Both the position numbers and the translations under genes were made by a program. 64,000 nt of DNA. Origin: Lachnospiraceae bacterium (lineage in GTDB: Bacteria; Bacillota_A; Clostridia; Lachnospirales; Lachnospiraceae). Where the stretch lies: the NCBI GenBank assembly GCA_900764695.1, contig CAAFOY010000030.1:1-64000 (forward strand). The letters are read 5' to 3'. Numbering within the stretch: the first letter of the stretch is position 1; each line of letters begins with the position of its first letter. Positions 53,694 through 63,484 of the stretch are shown in pieces. Below the pieces are notes generated by a model that did not search any database, was not told where the DNA came from, and worked only from the letters and a program-made list of their open reading frames with translations.

Positions 53694-54701
53694 ATGTCAA
53701 AGACAATAGTTGCATTAGATTGTATGGGCGGAGATAACGCACCTTTTGAGATTGTAAAGGGCGCTGTTGAAGCTACAAATGAAAATAAAGATATATTAGT
53801 TAAACTTGTAGGTGTTGAAGAACAGATTAAGGAAGAATTGAGCAAGTATAAGTATAACAGTGATCAGTTAGAGATTGTTAATGCTACTGAAATTATTGAA
53901 ACAGGAGAACCGCCTGTTGCAGCAATAAGAGAGAAAACAGATTCTTCGCTTGTAAAGTGCTTGTATATGGTTAAGAAAGGTGAAGCTGATGGAATGGTTT
54001 CAGCAGGAAGTACAGGAGCTAACCTTGTTGGTGGTCACGTTATCATAGGAAGACTTAAGGGTGTTCAGAGACCACCTCTTGCGCCACTTATTCCAACGAA
54101 AAACGGAGCTGCACTTTTAATTGATTGTGGAGCTAATGTGGATTCAAGACCATCACATCTTGTACAGTTTGCGAAGATTGGTGCTACTTATATGGAAAAT
54201 ATTGTAGGAGTAAAGAATCCAAGAGTTGGACTTGTTAATATAGGTGCAGAAGAAGAAAAAGGAAATGCTCTTACAAAAGAAGCTTATCAGTTATTAAAAG
54301 AAACAAAAGGAATTAACTTTATCGGAAATGTTGAGGCAAGAGAGATTCCTGAAGGTGTTGCAGATGTTGTAGTTTGTGACGCTTTTGTAGGTAATGTTAT
54401 TCTTAAACTTTACGAAGGTGTCGGCGGAGTACTTTTATCGAAGATTAAGGGAACTATTACTAATGGTATCAAGAATAAACTTGGAGCTTTACTTATAAAG
54501 AAGGATTTAAAGAAGACTTTAAAGACTTTCCAAATAGAAGAATACGGCGGAGCACCATTACTTGGACTTAAGGGATTGCTTGTTAAGACACACGGTAATT
54601 CAAAAGCTGTAGAAATAAAAAATTCTATTTTCCAGTGTGCAACTTTTAAGGAAATGGATTTAAATAACAAAATTAAAGAAAAATTAACAATGGAGGATTA
54701 A
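53694..54701 (+). CDS. plsX: Phosphate acyltransferase PlsX
   Basis: A 335-residue enzyme that makes acyl-phosphate from acyl-ACP, feeding PlsY in phospholipid synthesis. Typical segments are VALDCMGGDNAPFEIVKGA (about 6-24), GMVSAGSTGANLVGG (about 100-114), LLIDCGANVDSRPSHLVQFA (about 141-160) and the C-terminal EYGGAPLLGLKGLLVKTHG (about 282-300). AAGGAGG lies before the ATG. acpP begins 2 nt after its stop. Confidence 0.96.
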   Translation: MSKTIVALDCMGGDNAPFEIVKGAVEATNENKDILVKLVGVEEQIKEELSKYKYNSDQLEIVNATEIIETGEPPVAAIREKTDSSLVKCLYMVKKGEADGMVSAGSTGANLVGGHVIIGRLKGVQRPPLAPLIPTKNGAALLIDCGANVDSRPSHLVQFAKIGATYMENIVGVKNPRVGLVNIGAEEEKGNALTKEAYQLLKETKGINFIGNVEAREIPEGVADVVVCDAFVGNVILKLYEGVGGVLLSKIKGTITNGIKNKLGALLIKKDLKKTLKTFQIEEYGGAPLLGLKGLLVKTHGNSKAVEIKNSIFQCATFKEMDLNNKIKEKLTMED

Positions 54702-54703
54702 TT

Positions 54704-54931
54704 ATGGAATTTGAAAGATTAGCAAATGCAATTGCAGAGGTTTTGGATATTGATGCATCAAAGATTACACCGGATAGCAAGTTCGTTGAAGATTTGGGAG
54801 CAGACTCCCTTGACGTACTTGAAATCGTAATGGGAATCGAGAGTGAATTTGGAATTAAGATTCCAACAGAAGCTACAGAAAATATTGTAACAGCAGGAGA
54901 TGCTTTCGAAGCTATAAAGAAAGAATTATAA
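54704..54931 (+). CDS. acpP: Acyl carrier protein
   Basis: A 75-residue acidic carrier protein. The phosphopantetheine Ser lies in LGADSLDVLEIVMGIE (about 33-48; Ser at about 37). It carries growing fatty acids and supplies acyl groups to PlsX, with which it is tightly coupled (2-nt gap, GGAGG in the end of plsX). CoaD, also in this window, makes the CoA that donates the prosthetic group. No fab genes are nearby. Confidence 0.96.
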   Translation: MEFERLANAIAEVLDIDASKITPDSKFVEDLGADSLDVLEIVMGIESEFGIKIPTEATENIVTAGDAFEAIKKEL

Positions 54932-54979
54932 ATACTAAAATTATTAAAGAATATAATTTTAGAAGAGATTATGAAAGCT

Positions 54980-55059
54980 AAAAGCCCTATTACCGGGGCT
55001 TTTGCTCTCTTATTGGAAATTGCATAAAATTTTCCGTAAGAGAACAAAAGCAAAAGGGC
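54980..55059 (+). other. Overlapping alternative hairpins between acpP and rnc
   Basis: Hairpin 1 pairs aaaagccc (54980-54987) with gggctttt (54996-55003). Hairpin 2 pairs 54998-55012 with 55037-55051 (one mismatch) and continues inward. They share 54998-55003 and so exclude each other. Neither has a clean T run. A third hairpin, ttgattctttt / aaaagaatcaa (about 55075-55101), lies just before the rnc ribosome site. Confidence 0.5.
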
Positions 55060-55115
55060 ATTATTAATAAAGTTTGATTCTTTTTTTATAAAAGAATCAA
55101 GAGAAAGGAAAAAAC

Positions 55116-55805
55116 GTGAATACTGATTACGAAAAATTAGAGAGTAATATAGGATATTGCTTTAAAGACAAAGATTTATTAATTAATGCACTAACGCATA
55201 CATCTTATGCCAACGAGCATAAGCATAAGGGAATGAAGGACAATGAAAGACTGGAATTTCTTGGAGATGCGGTGTTAGAACTTGTATCAAGTGAATATTT
55301 GTACAAGAATATGAAAGATATGCCGGAAGGAAAAATGACAAAGCTTAGAGCAAGCCTTGTTTGTGAGCCTACTTTGGCAATGGATGCAAGAGAGATTGAT
55401 TTGGAAGATTTTATTTATCTTGGAAAAGGTGAAGATGAAACTGGTGGTAGAAAGAGAGATTCCATAGTTTCGGATGCTTTTGAGGCACTTATCGGAGCCA
55501 TATTCCTTGATGGTGGAATAGAGGAAGCAAAATATTTTATATTAAAGTTTGCTTTAAATGACATAGAGAAGAAGAAACTGTTTTATGATAGCAAAACTGT
55601 GTTACAGGAAAGAGTTAATTCTGTAAAGAACGGAAACCTTGTTTATGAAATAATTAAGGAATGGGGACCGGATCATAATAAGACATATGAAGCTGCTGCA
55701 AAGCTTAACGGCAAGATTATTGGTAAAGGTCAGGGACATACAAAGAAAGCGGCAGAACAGCAGGCAGCATTTGATGCCTTAAAAACTTTAGATAAGAGGA
55801 ATTAG
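55116..55805 (+). CDS. rnc: Ribonuclease III
   Basis: A 229-residue dsRNA endonuclease for rRNA processing. The signature NERLEFLGDAVLELV lies at about 43-57, with the second acidic site in VSDAFEALIGAIFLDGG (about 118-134), and a C-terminal dsRNA-binding domain from about 155 (YEAAAKLNGKIIGKG, KKAAEQQAAFDAL). The start codon is GTG with AGAAAGGA upstream. Hairpins directly upstream could be RNase III targets, a known way for rnc to limit itself in other bacteria. smc begins one base after its stop. Confidence 0.96.
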   Translation: MNTDYEKLESNIGYCFKDKDLLINALTHTSYANEHKHKGMKDNERLEFLGDAVLELVSSEYLYKNMKDMPEGKMTKLRASLVCEPTLAMDAREIDLEDFIYLGKGEDETGGRKRDSIVSDAFEALIGAIFLDGGIEEAKYFILKFALNDIEKKKLFYDSKTVLQERVNSVKNGNLVYEIIKEWGPDHNKTYEAAAKLNGKIIGKGQGHTKKAAEQQAAFDALKTLDKRN

Positions 55806-55806
55806 A

Positions 55807-58800
55807 ATGTATTTAAAAAATATAGAGATACACGGATTTAAATCATTTGCAAATAAAATAAACTTCCAGTTTCACAACGGAATAACGGGCATTGTAGGTC
55901 CTAACGGTTCAGGAAAAAGTAATGTTGCAGATGCTGTAAGATGGGTTTTGGGAGAGCAGAAAACTAAACAACTTCGTAGTTCAAAGATGGAAGATGTTAT
56001 TTTTGCAGGAACAGAAAACAGAAAACCTATGGGATATGCGTATGTGGCAATTACTTTTGATAATGCAGACCACAAGCTTAACATTGACTATGATGAAGTT
56101 ACTGTTTCAAGACGTTTATTTCGTTCGGGTGAAAGCGAATACATGATTAACGGAACTCAGGTAAGGCTTAAGGATGTAAATGAGCTTTTCTACGATACAG
56201 GTATTGGTAAGGAAGGTTATTCAATTATCGGTCAGGGACAGATTGACAGAATCCTTAGTGGCAAGCCGGAAGAGAGAAGAGAACTGTTCGACGAAGCGGC
56301 AGGAATTGTAAAATTTAAGAGACGTAAAAATGATGCTATGAAAAAGTTAGACGACCAGAATCAGAATCTGGTTCGTGTTTCAGATATTTTGGGCGAATTG
56401 GAACGTCAGGTGGTTCCACTTGAAAAACAGTGCGAAAAAGCGAAGAAATATTTAGTTCTTAAAGAGGACTTAAGAGTAAACGACGTTAATATGTTTCTTA
56501 TTGAAATTAATGAAATCAGAAACAGACTTTCTCAAATAGATGAAAAAATAAAAATTGCTTCATCAGATATGGAAAGTGCTAATGCAGAATTTGAAAAAAT
56601 AAAAGCTGACTACACAAAGTTGGAGCAGATAATTGAAGAAATTAATGCTTCTATTGAAAATAAAAAAGCAACATTAAATGAAACAATAATTAATGTAGAA
56701 AAATTAGAAGGTCAGATTAATGTTATTAAGGAACAGATTAATTCTGCAAAAAATAACGAATCATATATTAATCAGAGAATACAGTCAATTACAGGGGAGA
56801 TAGATACTCAGAGTAAAGAGTTGGCTAAGTCTGAAGAAGAAAAAAGAGAAAATGAAAAGTCTTTAAATGAGATTGTTGTAAACCAGACTGAAATAAGTGA
56901 AGAAATGGCTTCAGTAAACGAGGAGCATGTTGAACTTGAAAAAGAAATTGAAAGAAATAAGGCTGAAATCATTGAATTACTTAATGCAAAGTCTTTGATT
57001 AAGACTAAAATCCAGAGATGTGATACTTTACTTGAACAGATTAATATTAGAAAGTCTCAGCTTAATCAGAAACTGATTGAATTTCAGAGTCAGAAAGATT
57101 CTCAGGATGCTATGATTGTTGAATTGGAAGAACAGTTAAAAGGTATTGAAGAAGAAATCAAGCAGGTAACTGAACAGTTAAGCGATTACAGACAACATTT
57201 GGCAGAACTTAGAACAAAAAATTCTGAAATAACTGCTGCTTTGGCAAAAAATCAGGAAAAATATCACAAGACTAAGTCTAATCTTGAAGCTTTAAAGAAC
57301 ATTACTGAAAGATATGAAGGATATGGAAACAGTATTAAGAAGGTAATGGAACTTAAAGATACAAAGAAAGGTATTATCGGTGTAGTTGCTGATATTATTA
57401 AAGTAGACAAGAAGTATGAAGTTGCCATTGAAACTGCTTTAGGTGGAAATATTCAGAATATTGTAACTGATACTGAAACAACAGCTAAGGACACAATTGA
57501 ATACCTTAAAAAACATAGATTTGGTCGTGCAACATTTTTGCCTTTAAGCAGTATGAGCAACAAGACGAACTTTAATGCTCCGGATGCTTTGGAAGAAAAA
57601 GGAGTAATTGGTCTTGCCAGTGATTTGGTTGATATTAAGAAAGAATACGAAGGCGTAGCAAAATATTTACTTGGAAGAGTAATGGTTGTTGACACAGTTG
57701 ATAATGCCATTTCCATTGAGCGTAAATACAGATATACAGTAAGAATTGTAACACTTGAAGGCGAATACCTTAATGTTGGTGGTTCGATTTCCGGTGGTGC
57801 ATTTAAGAATAACAGCAATCTTTTGGGAAGACGTAGAGAGATTGATGAACTTGAAAAGTATATTTCTAAATTAAGAGAAGAAAAGAGTGCCTTAGACAAG
57901 GAATTACTTGATAACAGAAGTAATACAAGTGCTGTTAATGAAGAAATAAACAAGATTAATGCAGGACTTCAGGAACAGCAGATTATTAAAAATACTGTTG
58001 AAATTAATTTAAAACAGGCAAAAACCCAGAAAGACAATATTATTACACAGTATCAGGGATTTACTCTTGAAAGTAACAATATTGCTTCTGAAATTCAGGA
58101 TATTAACAAAAATAATAACAAGTTAAGTGATGAACTTAGTGATACGGAGGACAGAAATTCAGAACTTGAAAAACAGGTTGTTGAAAAAACTAAAAAACTT
58201 ACTGAATTAAAGGAAGTTCTTAACAGCAAAAACGGAATACTTGAAGAGGTTAACATTGAAATAGCCAACTTAAAGCAGAAACACGAATTTATTGTTGAAA
58301 GAATAAATAAGTCAACAGAAATAATTGAAAGTCTTAACAGAGAACTTCAGCAGATTAAAGTTAATTCTAACGAGAATAATGAAGAAATCAGTGCACGAGT
58401 GGACGCAATTGACCGCTTTGTAAAAGAAGTTGAGAAGAGCAGACAGGACATTGAAAGATTAAACAAAGAAATAGAAGAAGAAAAAGAAAAGAAAGAAAAG
58501 CAAAGTGCTGATCATAAAGACTTCTTCGAAAAACGTGAAAATCTTTCTAAACATATTTCTGAACTTGATAAGGAAGTTTACAGATTAAATTCACAGAAAG
58601 AAGCTTTGGAAGAAAAGGCAGAAAATAAAGAAAGCTATATGTGGAATGAATATGAAATTACATATAGAAAAGCATTTGAATTGAAGAGTGATGATTTTAA
58701 TGATAAGTCATCCATAAGAGAAAACATAGCAAGAATACGTCGAGAAATGAAGTCTCTTGGTGATGTTAACATTAATGCCATTGAAGAATTTAAGGAGATT

Positions 58801-59367
58801 AATGAAAGATATCAGTTTATGAAAGGGCAGCATGATGATCTTATGGAAGCAAGAGAAAATCTTCTTAAAATAATTGATGAACTTGAAGTGGGCATGAGAA
58901 AACAGTTTAAGGAGAAATTCGAAGAGATTAAGGTTGAATTTGATAATGTATTTAAAGAACTTTTCGGAGGTGGAAAAGGTACTATTGAACTTACGGAAGC
59001 CGATGATATTCTTGATGCAGGAATTAACATTATTTCCCAGCCACCAGGAAAGAAGCTTCAGAATATGATGCAGTTATCCGGTGGAGAAAAAGCCTTGACA
59101 GCCATAAGCTTGTTATTTGCAATTCAGAACCTTAAACCGTCACCGTTCTGTCTTTTAGACGAAATTGAAGCGGCACTTGATGGTTCAAACGTTGTAAGAT
59201 TTGCAGAATACCTTCATAAGCTTACTAAGAACACACAGTTCATTGTTATTACACATAGACGTGGGACTATGAATTGTGCAGACAGACTTTATGGTATAAC
59301 CATGCAGGAAAAAGGTATTTCAGCATTAGTTTCAGTTGATTTATTAGAAAATAGTTTAACCAAATAA
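55807..59367 (+). CDS. smc: Chromosome segregation protein SMC
   Basis: A 1186-residue condensin ATPase. The N-terminal Walker A GPNGSGKSNVADAVRWVLG is at about 32-50, long coiled coils span about 170-500 and 675-1020, the hinge lies at about 515-640 (GVVADIIKVDKKYEVAIETA, GGSISGGAF), and the C-terminal head has LSGGEKALTAISLLFAI and CLLDEIEAALDGSNVVRF. With ScpA and ScpB (26639-27970) it compacts and separates chromosomes. It follows rnc by one base and precedes ftsY, the order of B. subtilis. Confidence 0.97.
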   Translation: MYLKNIEIHGFKSFANKINFQFHNGITGIVGPNGSGKSNVADAVRWVLGEQKTKQLRSSKMEDVIFAGTENRKPMGYAYVAITFDNADHKLNIDYDEVTVSRRLFRSGESEYMINGTQVRLKDVNELFYDTGIGKEGYSIIGQGQIDRILSGKPEERRELFDEAAGIVKFKRRKNDAMKKLDDQNQNLVRVSDILGELERQVVPLEKQCEKAKKYLVLKEDLRVNDVNMFLIEINEIRNRLSQIDEKIKIASSDMESANAEFEKIKADYTKLEQIIEEINASIENKKATLNETIINVEKLEGQINVIKEQINSAKNNESYINQRIQSITGEIDTQSKELAKSEEEKRENEKSLNEIVVNQTEISEEMASVNEEHVELEKEIERNKAEIIELLNAKSLIKTKIQRCDTLLEQINIRKSQLNQKLIEFQSQKDSQDAMIVELEEQLKGIEEEIKQVTEQLSDYRQHLAELRTKNSEITAALAKNQEKYHKTKSNLEALKNITERYEGYGNSIKKVMELKDTKKGIIGVVADIIKVDKKYEVAIETALGGNIQNIVTDTETTAKDTIEYLKKHRFGRATFLPLSSMSNKTNFNAPDALEEKGVIGLASDLVDIKKEYEGVAKYLLGRVMVVDTVDNAISIERKYRYTVRIVTLEGEYLNVGGSISGGAFKNNSNLLGRRREIDELEKYISKLREEKSALDKELLDNRSNTSAVNEEINKINAGLQEQQIIKNTVEINLKQAKTQKDNIITQYQGFTLESNNIASEIQDINKNNNKLSDELSDTEDRNSELEKQVVEKTKKLTELKEVLNSKNGILEEVNIEIANLKQKHEFIVERINKSTEIIESLNRELQQIKVNSNENNEEISARVDAIDRFVKEVEKSRQDIERLNKEIEEEKEKKEKQSADHKDFFEKRENLSKHISELDKEVYRLNSQKEALEEKAENKESYMWNEYEITYRKAFELKSDDFNDKSSIRENIARIRREMKSLGDVNINAIEEFKEINERYQFMKGQHDDLMEARENLLKIIDELEVGMRKQFKEKFEEIKVEFDNVFKELFGGGKGTIELTEADDILDAGINIISQPPGKKLQNMMQLSGGEKALTAISLLFAIQNLKPSPFCLLDEIEAALDGSNVVRFAEYLHKLTKNTQFIVITHRRGTMNCADRLYGITMQEKGISALVSVDLLENSLTK

Positions 59368-59418
59368 TTAAGCTGAAAACAAATTATGATTTTAAATTAA
59401 TTAAAAAAGGAGACATAA

Positions 59419-60384
59419 ATGGCTAATTTTTTTAAAAAGCTTGTCAGCGGATTAACCAAGACAAGAAATAATATTGTTTCTAATTTGAACTCAATATTTA
59501 ACGGCTTTTCAAGTATTGATGATGATTTTTATGAAGAACTTGAAGAGATTCTTATAATGAGTGACATAGGCGTTAATACAACAGAAGAAATTCTTGATAA
59601 CTTAAAAGAACAGGTTAAAGAGAACAAGATTAAAGAGCCTATTGAATGTAAGGAATTGCTTATTAAGAACATTGAAGAACAGATGGACTTAGGAGAAAAT
59701 GCTTACGACTTTGAAAATGAAAAATCAGTTATTCTTATGATTGGTGTAAATGGTGTTGGAAAAACAACATCAATTGGAAAACTTGCCAGTCAGTTTAAAA
59801 ATAATGGAAAGAAAGTTGTACTTGCAGCAGCAGATACGTTTAGAGCAGCAGCGGCTGACCAACTTAAAGAGTGGGCTAACAGAGCGAATGTTGATATTGT
59901 AATGGGAGCGGAAGGTTCTGATCCCGGTTCAGTATTGTATGATGCCATTAGTTCTGCAAAGAATAAAAACGCTGACATATTATTATGTGACACTGCAGGA
60001 AGACTTCACAATAAGAAAAATCTTATGGAAGAATTAAAAAAGTTAGACAGAATCATTGAAAAGGAATATAATGGCTGTCGAAGAGAGAATTTTATTGTCT
60101 TAGATGCAACAACAGGTCAGAATGCATTGGCTCAGGCAAGACAGTTTAAGGAATGTACAGATATTACAGGCGTAATCCTTACAAAAATGGACGGTTCAGC
60201 CAAAGGTGGTATTGCCATAGCAATCCAGTCAGAGCTTGGAATACCTGTTAAGTATATTGGTGTAGGTGAACAGATTGATGATTTACAGAAGTTTGATTCA
60301 CATCAGTTTGTTGAAGCGTTATTTGAAGAAAATGGCGAAGACATAACAAGCGACATTGAATTGGGAGAGCAGATTCAGAAATAA
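59419..60384 (+). CDS. ftsY: Signal recognition particle receptor FtsY
   Basis: A 321-residue SRP GTPase that receives Ffh-ribosome complexes at the membrane. It has a short N domain (about 10-90), P-loop [15 protein letters not shown] (about 111-125), the insertion-box [16 protein letters not shown] (about 142-157), [16 protein letters not shown] (about 190-205) and [10 protein letters not shown] (about 254-263). The acidic A domain of E. coli is missing, as usual in Firmicutes. AAAGGAG lies before the ATG. Its partner Ffh is at 62064-63416. Confidence 0.96.
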   Translation: MANFFKKLVSGLTKTRNNIVSNLNSIFNGFSSIDDDFYEELEEILIMSDIGVNTTEEILDNLKEQVKENKIKEPIECKELLIKNIEEQMDLGENAYDFENEKSVILMIGVNGVGKTTSIGKLASQFKNNGKKVVLAAADTFRAAAADQLKEWANRANVDIVMGAEGSDPGSVLYDAISSAKNKNADILLCDTAGRLHNKKNLMEELKKLDRIIEKEYNGCRRENFIVLDATTGQNALAQARQFKECTDITGVILTKMDGSAKGGIAIAIQSELGIPVKYIGVGEQIDDLQKFDSHQFVEALFEENGEDITSDIELGEQIQK

Positions 60385-60405
60385 AAAGTAAAAGGAAGTG
60401 GCATA

Positions 60406-61626
60406 ATGGAAGAGAAACTTACTTTAAAGAAATTTGAGGAAGCTAGTGAAATAGTAAAAAAAGTAACATTAAATACAAATCTTATTTATAGTGATTATTT
60501 TAGTAATCAGACAGGAAATCAGGTTTATATAAAGCCTGAAAATATGCAGTTTACAGGAGCATACAAAGTTCGTGGCTCATATTACAAAATAAGCACTCTT
60601 TCGGATGAAGAAAGAGAAAGAGGTCTTATTACAGCATCAGCAGGAAACCATGCTCAGGGTGTTGCATATGCAGCAAAGATTTTTGGGGTAAAGGCTACAG
60701 TAGTAATGCCTACAGTTACTCCACTTATGAAAGTTAACAGAACAAAGAGCTATGGTGCAGATGTTATTTTATATGGTGATGTTTATGATGATGCATGTAA
60801 TTATGCATTAAATCTTGCACAGAAAGAGGGATATACATTTATTCATCCTTTTGATGACCTTGATGTTGCGACAGGTCAGGGAACAATTGCAATGGAAATT
60901 TTTAAGGAACTTCCAACAGTTGATTATATTCTTGTACCAATCGGAGGTGGCGGACTTGCTACAGGTGTAAGTACACTTGCAAAGATGTTAAATCCAAGAA
61001 TTAAGGTAATCGGTGTTGAACCTGAAAATGCAGCCTGCATGAAGGCTTCATTAAAAGCAGGAGAAGTTATAACACTTCCAAGTGCCAATACTATTGCTGA
61101 TGGTACAGCAGTTAAGACTCCGGGAACAAAGATTTTCCCATACATAAAAGAAAACATTGATGATATTATTACAATCAAGGATGAAGAACTTATTGATGCA
61201 TTTCTTGATATGGTTGAAAATCATAAACTTGTGGCAGAAAACTCAGGTTTACTTACAATTGCCGCATTAAAACATTTGAAATGCACAGATAAGAAGATTG
61301 TATCAATTATCAGTGGTGGTAATATGGATATTATTACAATGTCTTCTACATTACAGCATGGACTTATCCAGAGGGGCCGTGTATTTACAGTATCTGTTTT
61401 ACTTCCTGATAAGCCAGGTGAACTCGTAAAGGTCGCAAACAAGATTGCAGAGCAGCAAGGTAACGTTATAAAGCTTGAACATAACCAGTTTGTATCAGTT
61501 AACAGAAATGCTGCAGTGGAATTGAAAGTGACTTTAGAGTGCTTTGGCCACAATCACAAAGAGCAGATTCTTAAGGCTTTAAATAAAGCAGGATATAATC
61601 CAAAGGAAATTGCTCCAAGTCTTTAA
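60406..61626 (+). CDS. ilvA: Threonine ammonia-lyase
   Basis: A 406-residue PLP enzyme that deaminates threonine to 2-oxobutyrate. The PLP Lys is in FTGAYKVRGSYYKI (about 45-58), the phosphate-binding loop is GGGGLATG (about 179-186), and a C-terminal ACT-like domain (about 328-400) starts at SVLLPDKPGELVKVAN. The single ACT domain fits the catabolic/short biosynthetic type rather than long IlvA. It stands between ftsY and ylxM, an unusual insertion in the ftsY-ylxM-ffh cluster. AAGGAAG precedes the ATG; a terminator follows. Confidence 0.93.
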   Translation: MEEKLTLKKFEEASEIVKKVTLNTNLIYSDYFSNQTGNQVYIKPENMQFTGAYKVRGSYYKISTLSDEERERGLITASAGNHAQGVAYAAKIFGVKATVVMPTVTPLMKVNRTKSYGADVILYGDVYDDACNYALNLAQKEGYTFIHPFDDLDVATGQGTIAMEIFKELPTVDYILVPIGGGGLATGVSTLAKMLNPRIKVIGVEPENAACMKASLKAGEVITLPSANTIADGTAVKTPGTKIFPYIKENIDDIITIKDEELIDAFLDMVENHKLVAENSGLLTIAALKHLKCTDKKIVSIISGGNMDIITMSSTLQHGLIQRGRVFTVSVLLPDKPGELVKVANKIAEQQGNVIKLEHNQFVSVNRNAAVELKVTLECFGHNHKEQILKALNKAGYNPKEIAPSL

Positions 61627-61643
61627 AAATAAAAAAGTTGTGG

Positions 61644-61679
61644 GTGTCAAGAAAAAATACTTGACACTCTATTTTTTTT
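61644..61679 (+). terminator. Terminator after ilvA, overlapping the ylxM promoter
   Basis: An 8-bp stem, gtgtcaag (61644-61651) with cttgacac (61660-61667), has an 8-nt loop and is followed by tctatttttttt. The 3' arm contains TTGACA, the -35 of the next promoter. Confidence 0.85.
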
Positions 61680-61689
61680 AGTGTATTAT
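61661..61689 (+). promoter_or_regulatory. ylxM-ffh promoter inside the ilvA terminator
   Basis: A perfect TTGACA (61661-61666) in the terminator's 3' arm, a 17-bp spacer that includes the T run, then TATTAT (61684-61689). The ylxM ATG is 27 bp further on. Confidence 0.75.
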
Positions 61690-61716
61690 ACCAAAGGTAA
61701 GAGAAAAGGTGTGGCT

Positions 61717-62052
61717 ATGAAGGATATTTTTAAAAGCTCTCTTTTATATGATTTTTACGGAGAGTTATTAACAGAACATCAGAAAGAAATATATGAAGAT
61801 TTTATTCTTAACGATTTAAGTCTTGGTGAGATAGCACAGGACAGAGGAATTTCCAGGCAGGGAGTTCACGATTTAGTTAAGCGTTGCGACAAGATACTTA
61901 ATGGATATGAAGAGAAGCTTCACTTAGTGGAAAGATTTACTAAGACTAAGGAAGATGTTGCTGAGATATGTAAGTTAGCTGACGAACCTGATAATCAGTG
62001 CAATGTCAACAGAATTAAACAGATTGCACAGCATATTTTAGAGAATTACTAG
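61717..62052 (+). CDS. ylxM: YlxM-family helix-turn-helix protein
   Basis: A 111-residue sigma-70 region-4-like helix-turn-helix protein (UPF0122). LLTEHQKEIYEDFILNDLSL (about 16-35) and EIAQDRGISRQGVHDLVKRC (about 37-56) form the DNA- or RNA-binding unit. It is encoded before ffh in most Firmicutes and is thought to affect SRP function or expression. I chose the ATG at 61717 (AAAGGTG upstream), since the frame from 61681 begins inside the promoter. ffh begins 11 nt after its stop. Confidence 0.92.
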   Translation: MKDIFKSSLLYDFYGELLTEHQKEIYEDFILNDLSLGEIAQDRGISRQGVHDLVKRCDKILNGYEEKLHLVERFTKTKEDVAEICKLADEPDNQCNVNRIKQIAQHILENY

Positions 62053-62063
62053 GAGGTATGGGC

Positions 62064-63416
62064 TTGGCATTTGAAAGCTTATCCGATAAATTACAGAATA
62101 TATTTAAGAATCTTAGAGGAAAAGGACGCTTAACAGAAGAAGATGTTAAGGCAGCACTGAAAGAAGTAAAGATTGCACTTCTTGAAGCTGATGTTAACTT
62201 TAAGGTAGTAAAGGATTTCGTTAAGAAAGTTAACGAGAGAGCCGTTGGTCAGGATGTAATGAACAGTCTTACACCGGGACAGATGGTAATTAAGATAGTT
62301 AATGAAGAGTTAACTAATCTTATGGGGTCAGAAACTACTGAATTAAAGCTTTTGCCTGATAACCAGATCACTGTCATTATGATGATGGGACTTCAGGGCG
62401 CAGGTAAGACAACCACAACAGCAAAGATTGCCGGAAAGCTTAAGGCTAAGGGCAAGAGACCTCTTCTTGTAGCATGTGATGTTTACAGACCGGCGGCTAT
62501 TGAACAGTTAAAGATTAACGGTGAGAAACAGCAGGTTCCTGTATTTTCAATGGGAGACAAGCAGAAACCCTTAAATATCGCAAAGGCTGCAATTGAACAT
62601 GCAAAAAAGAATAACAACAATGTGGTTATTTTGGATACAGCAGGTCGTTTACATGTTGATGAAGATATGATGAACGAACTTGTGGAAATCAGAGATAACA
62701 TTGAACTTACACAGACAGTTTTGGTTGTAGATGCCATGACAGGTCAGGATGCAGTTAATGTTGCAAAAGAATTTAATGAAAAAATAGGAATTGATGGTAT
62801 TATCGTTACTAAGTTAGATGGTGATACAAGAGGTGGGGCGGCTTTATCAATTAAGGCTATCACAGGCAAACCTATTTTATATATAGGTATGGGTGAGAAA
62901 CTTTCAGATTTGGAACAGTTTCATCCAGACAGAATGGCTTCAAGAATCCTTGGTATGGGTGATGTCCTTTCACTTATTGAAAAAGCAGAACAGTCAATTG
63001 ACCAGGATAAAGCTAAGGAAATGGAACAGCGTTTAAAGAAGGCTCAGTTTACGTTTGATGATTATTTGGAATATATGAGTCAGATTAAGAACATGGGTGG
63101 ATTGTCTTCATTACTTAGTATGATGCCGGGAGTTGGTGGAAAGATTAACGACGACATGTTACCTGATGAGAAACAGTTAGGTAAGATTGAGGCAATTATT
63201 TATTCAATGACTAAGGAAGAAAGAAGCAATCCTGATGTTATTAATCCTTCACGTAAGCAGAGAATTGCCAAGGGTGCAGGAGTTGACATTAGTCAGGTAA
63301 ATAAGCTTGTTAAACAGTTTGAACAGGCAAGAAAGATGATGAAAAGCATGCCCGGACTTATGGGTGGCAAAGGAAAGAAAAAAAGAGGCGGATTTAAGAT
63401 GCCTTTTGGATTTTAG
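62064..63416 (+). CDS. ffh: Signal recognition particle protein Ffh
   Basis: A 450-residue SRP54 GTPase that binds signal peptides and SRP RNA. N domain about 1-90; P-loop MGLQGAGKTTTTAKIAGKL (about 103-121); DVYRPAAIEQL; DTAGRLHVDEDMMNEL; TKLDGDTRGG; and a C-terminal M domain (about 295-430) ending Lys/Gly-rich. I place the start at TTG 62064, giving MAFESLSDKL, the usual Ffh N-terminus, with AGGAGG (62051-62056) 7 nt before it. The ATG at 62058 is only one base from that site and is unlikely. Confidence 0.95.
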   Translation: MAFESLSDKLQNIFKNLRGKGRLTEEDVKAALKEVKIALLEADVNFKVVKDFVKKVNERAVGQDVMNSLTPGQMVIKIVNEELTNLMGSETTELKLLPDNQITVIMMMGLQGAGKTTTTAKIAGKLKAKGKRPLLVACDVYRPAAIEQLKINGEKQQVPVFSMGDKQKPLNIAKAAIEHAKKNNNNVVILDTAGRLHVDEDMMNELVEIRDNIELTQTVLVVDAMTGQDAVNVAKEFNEKIGIDGIIVTKLDGDTRGGAALSIKAITGKPILYIGMGEKLSDLEQFHPDRMASRILGMGDVLSLIEKAEQSIDQDKAKEMEQRLKKAQFTFDDYLEYMSQIKNMGGLSSLLSMMPGVGGKINDDMLPDEKQLGKIEAIIYSMTKEERSNPDVINPSRKQRIAKGAGVDISQVNKLVKQFEQARKMMKSMPGLMGGKGKKKRGGFKMPFGF

Positions 63417-63484
63417 TGGGTTCATGAAAACAATGTTTTCTTGATTATATATTTATTATTTACAATTTACGGAGGTAAGAAAAA

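Noticed and set aside
57453..57953. A 166-codon minus-strand frame
   Set aside because: It lies wholly inside smc, is Ser/Leu-rich as expected for the complement of a Lys/Glu-rich coiled coil, and lacks a ribosome site.
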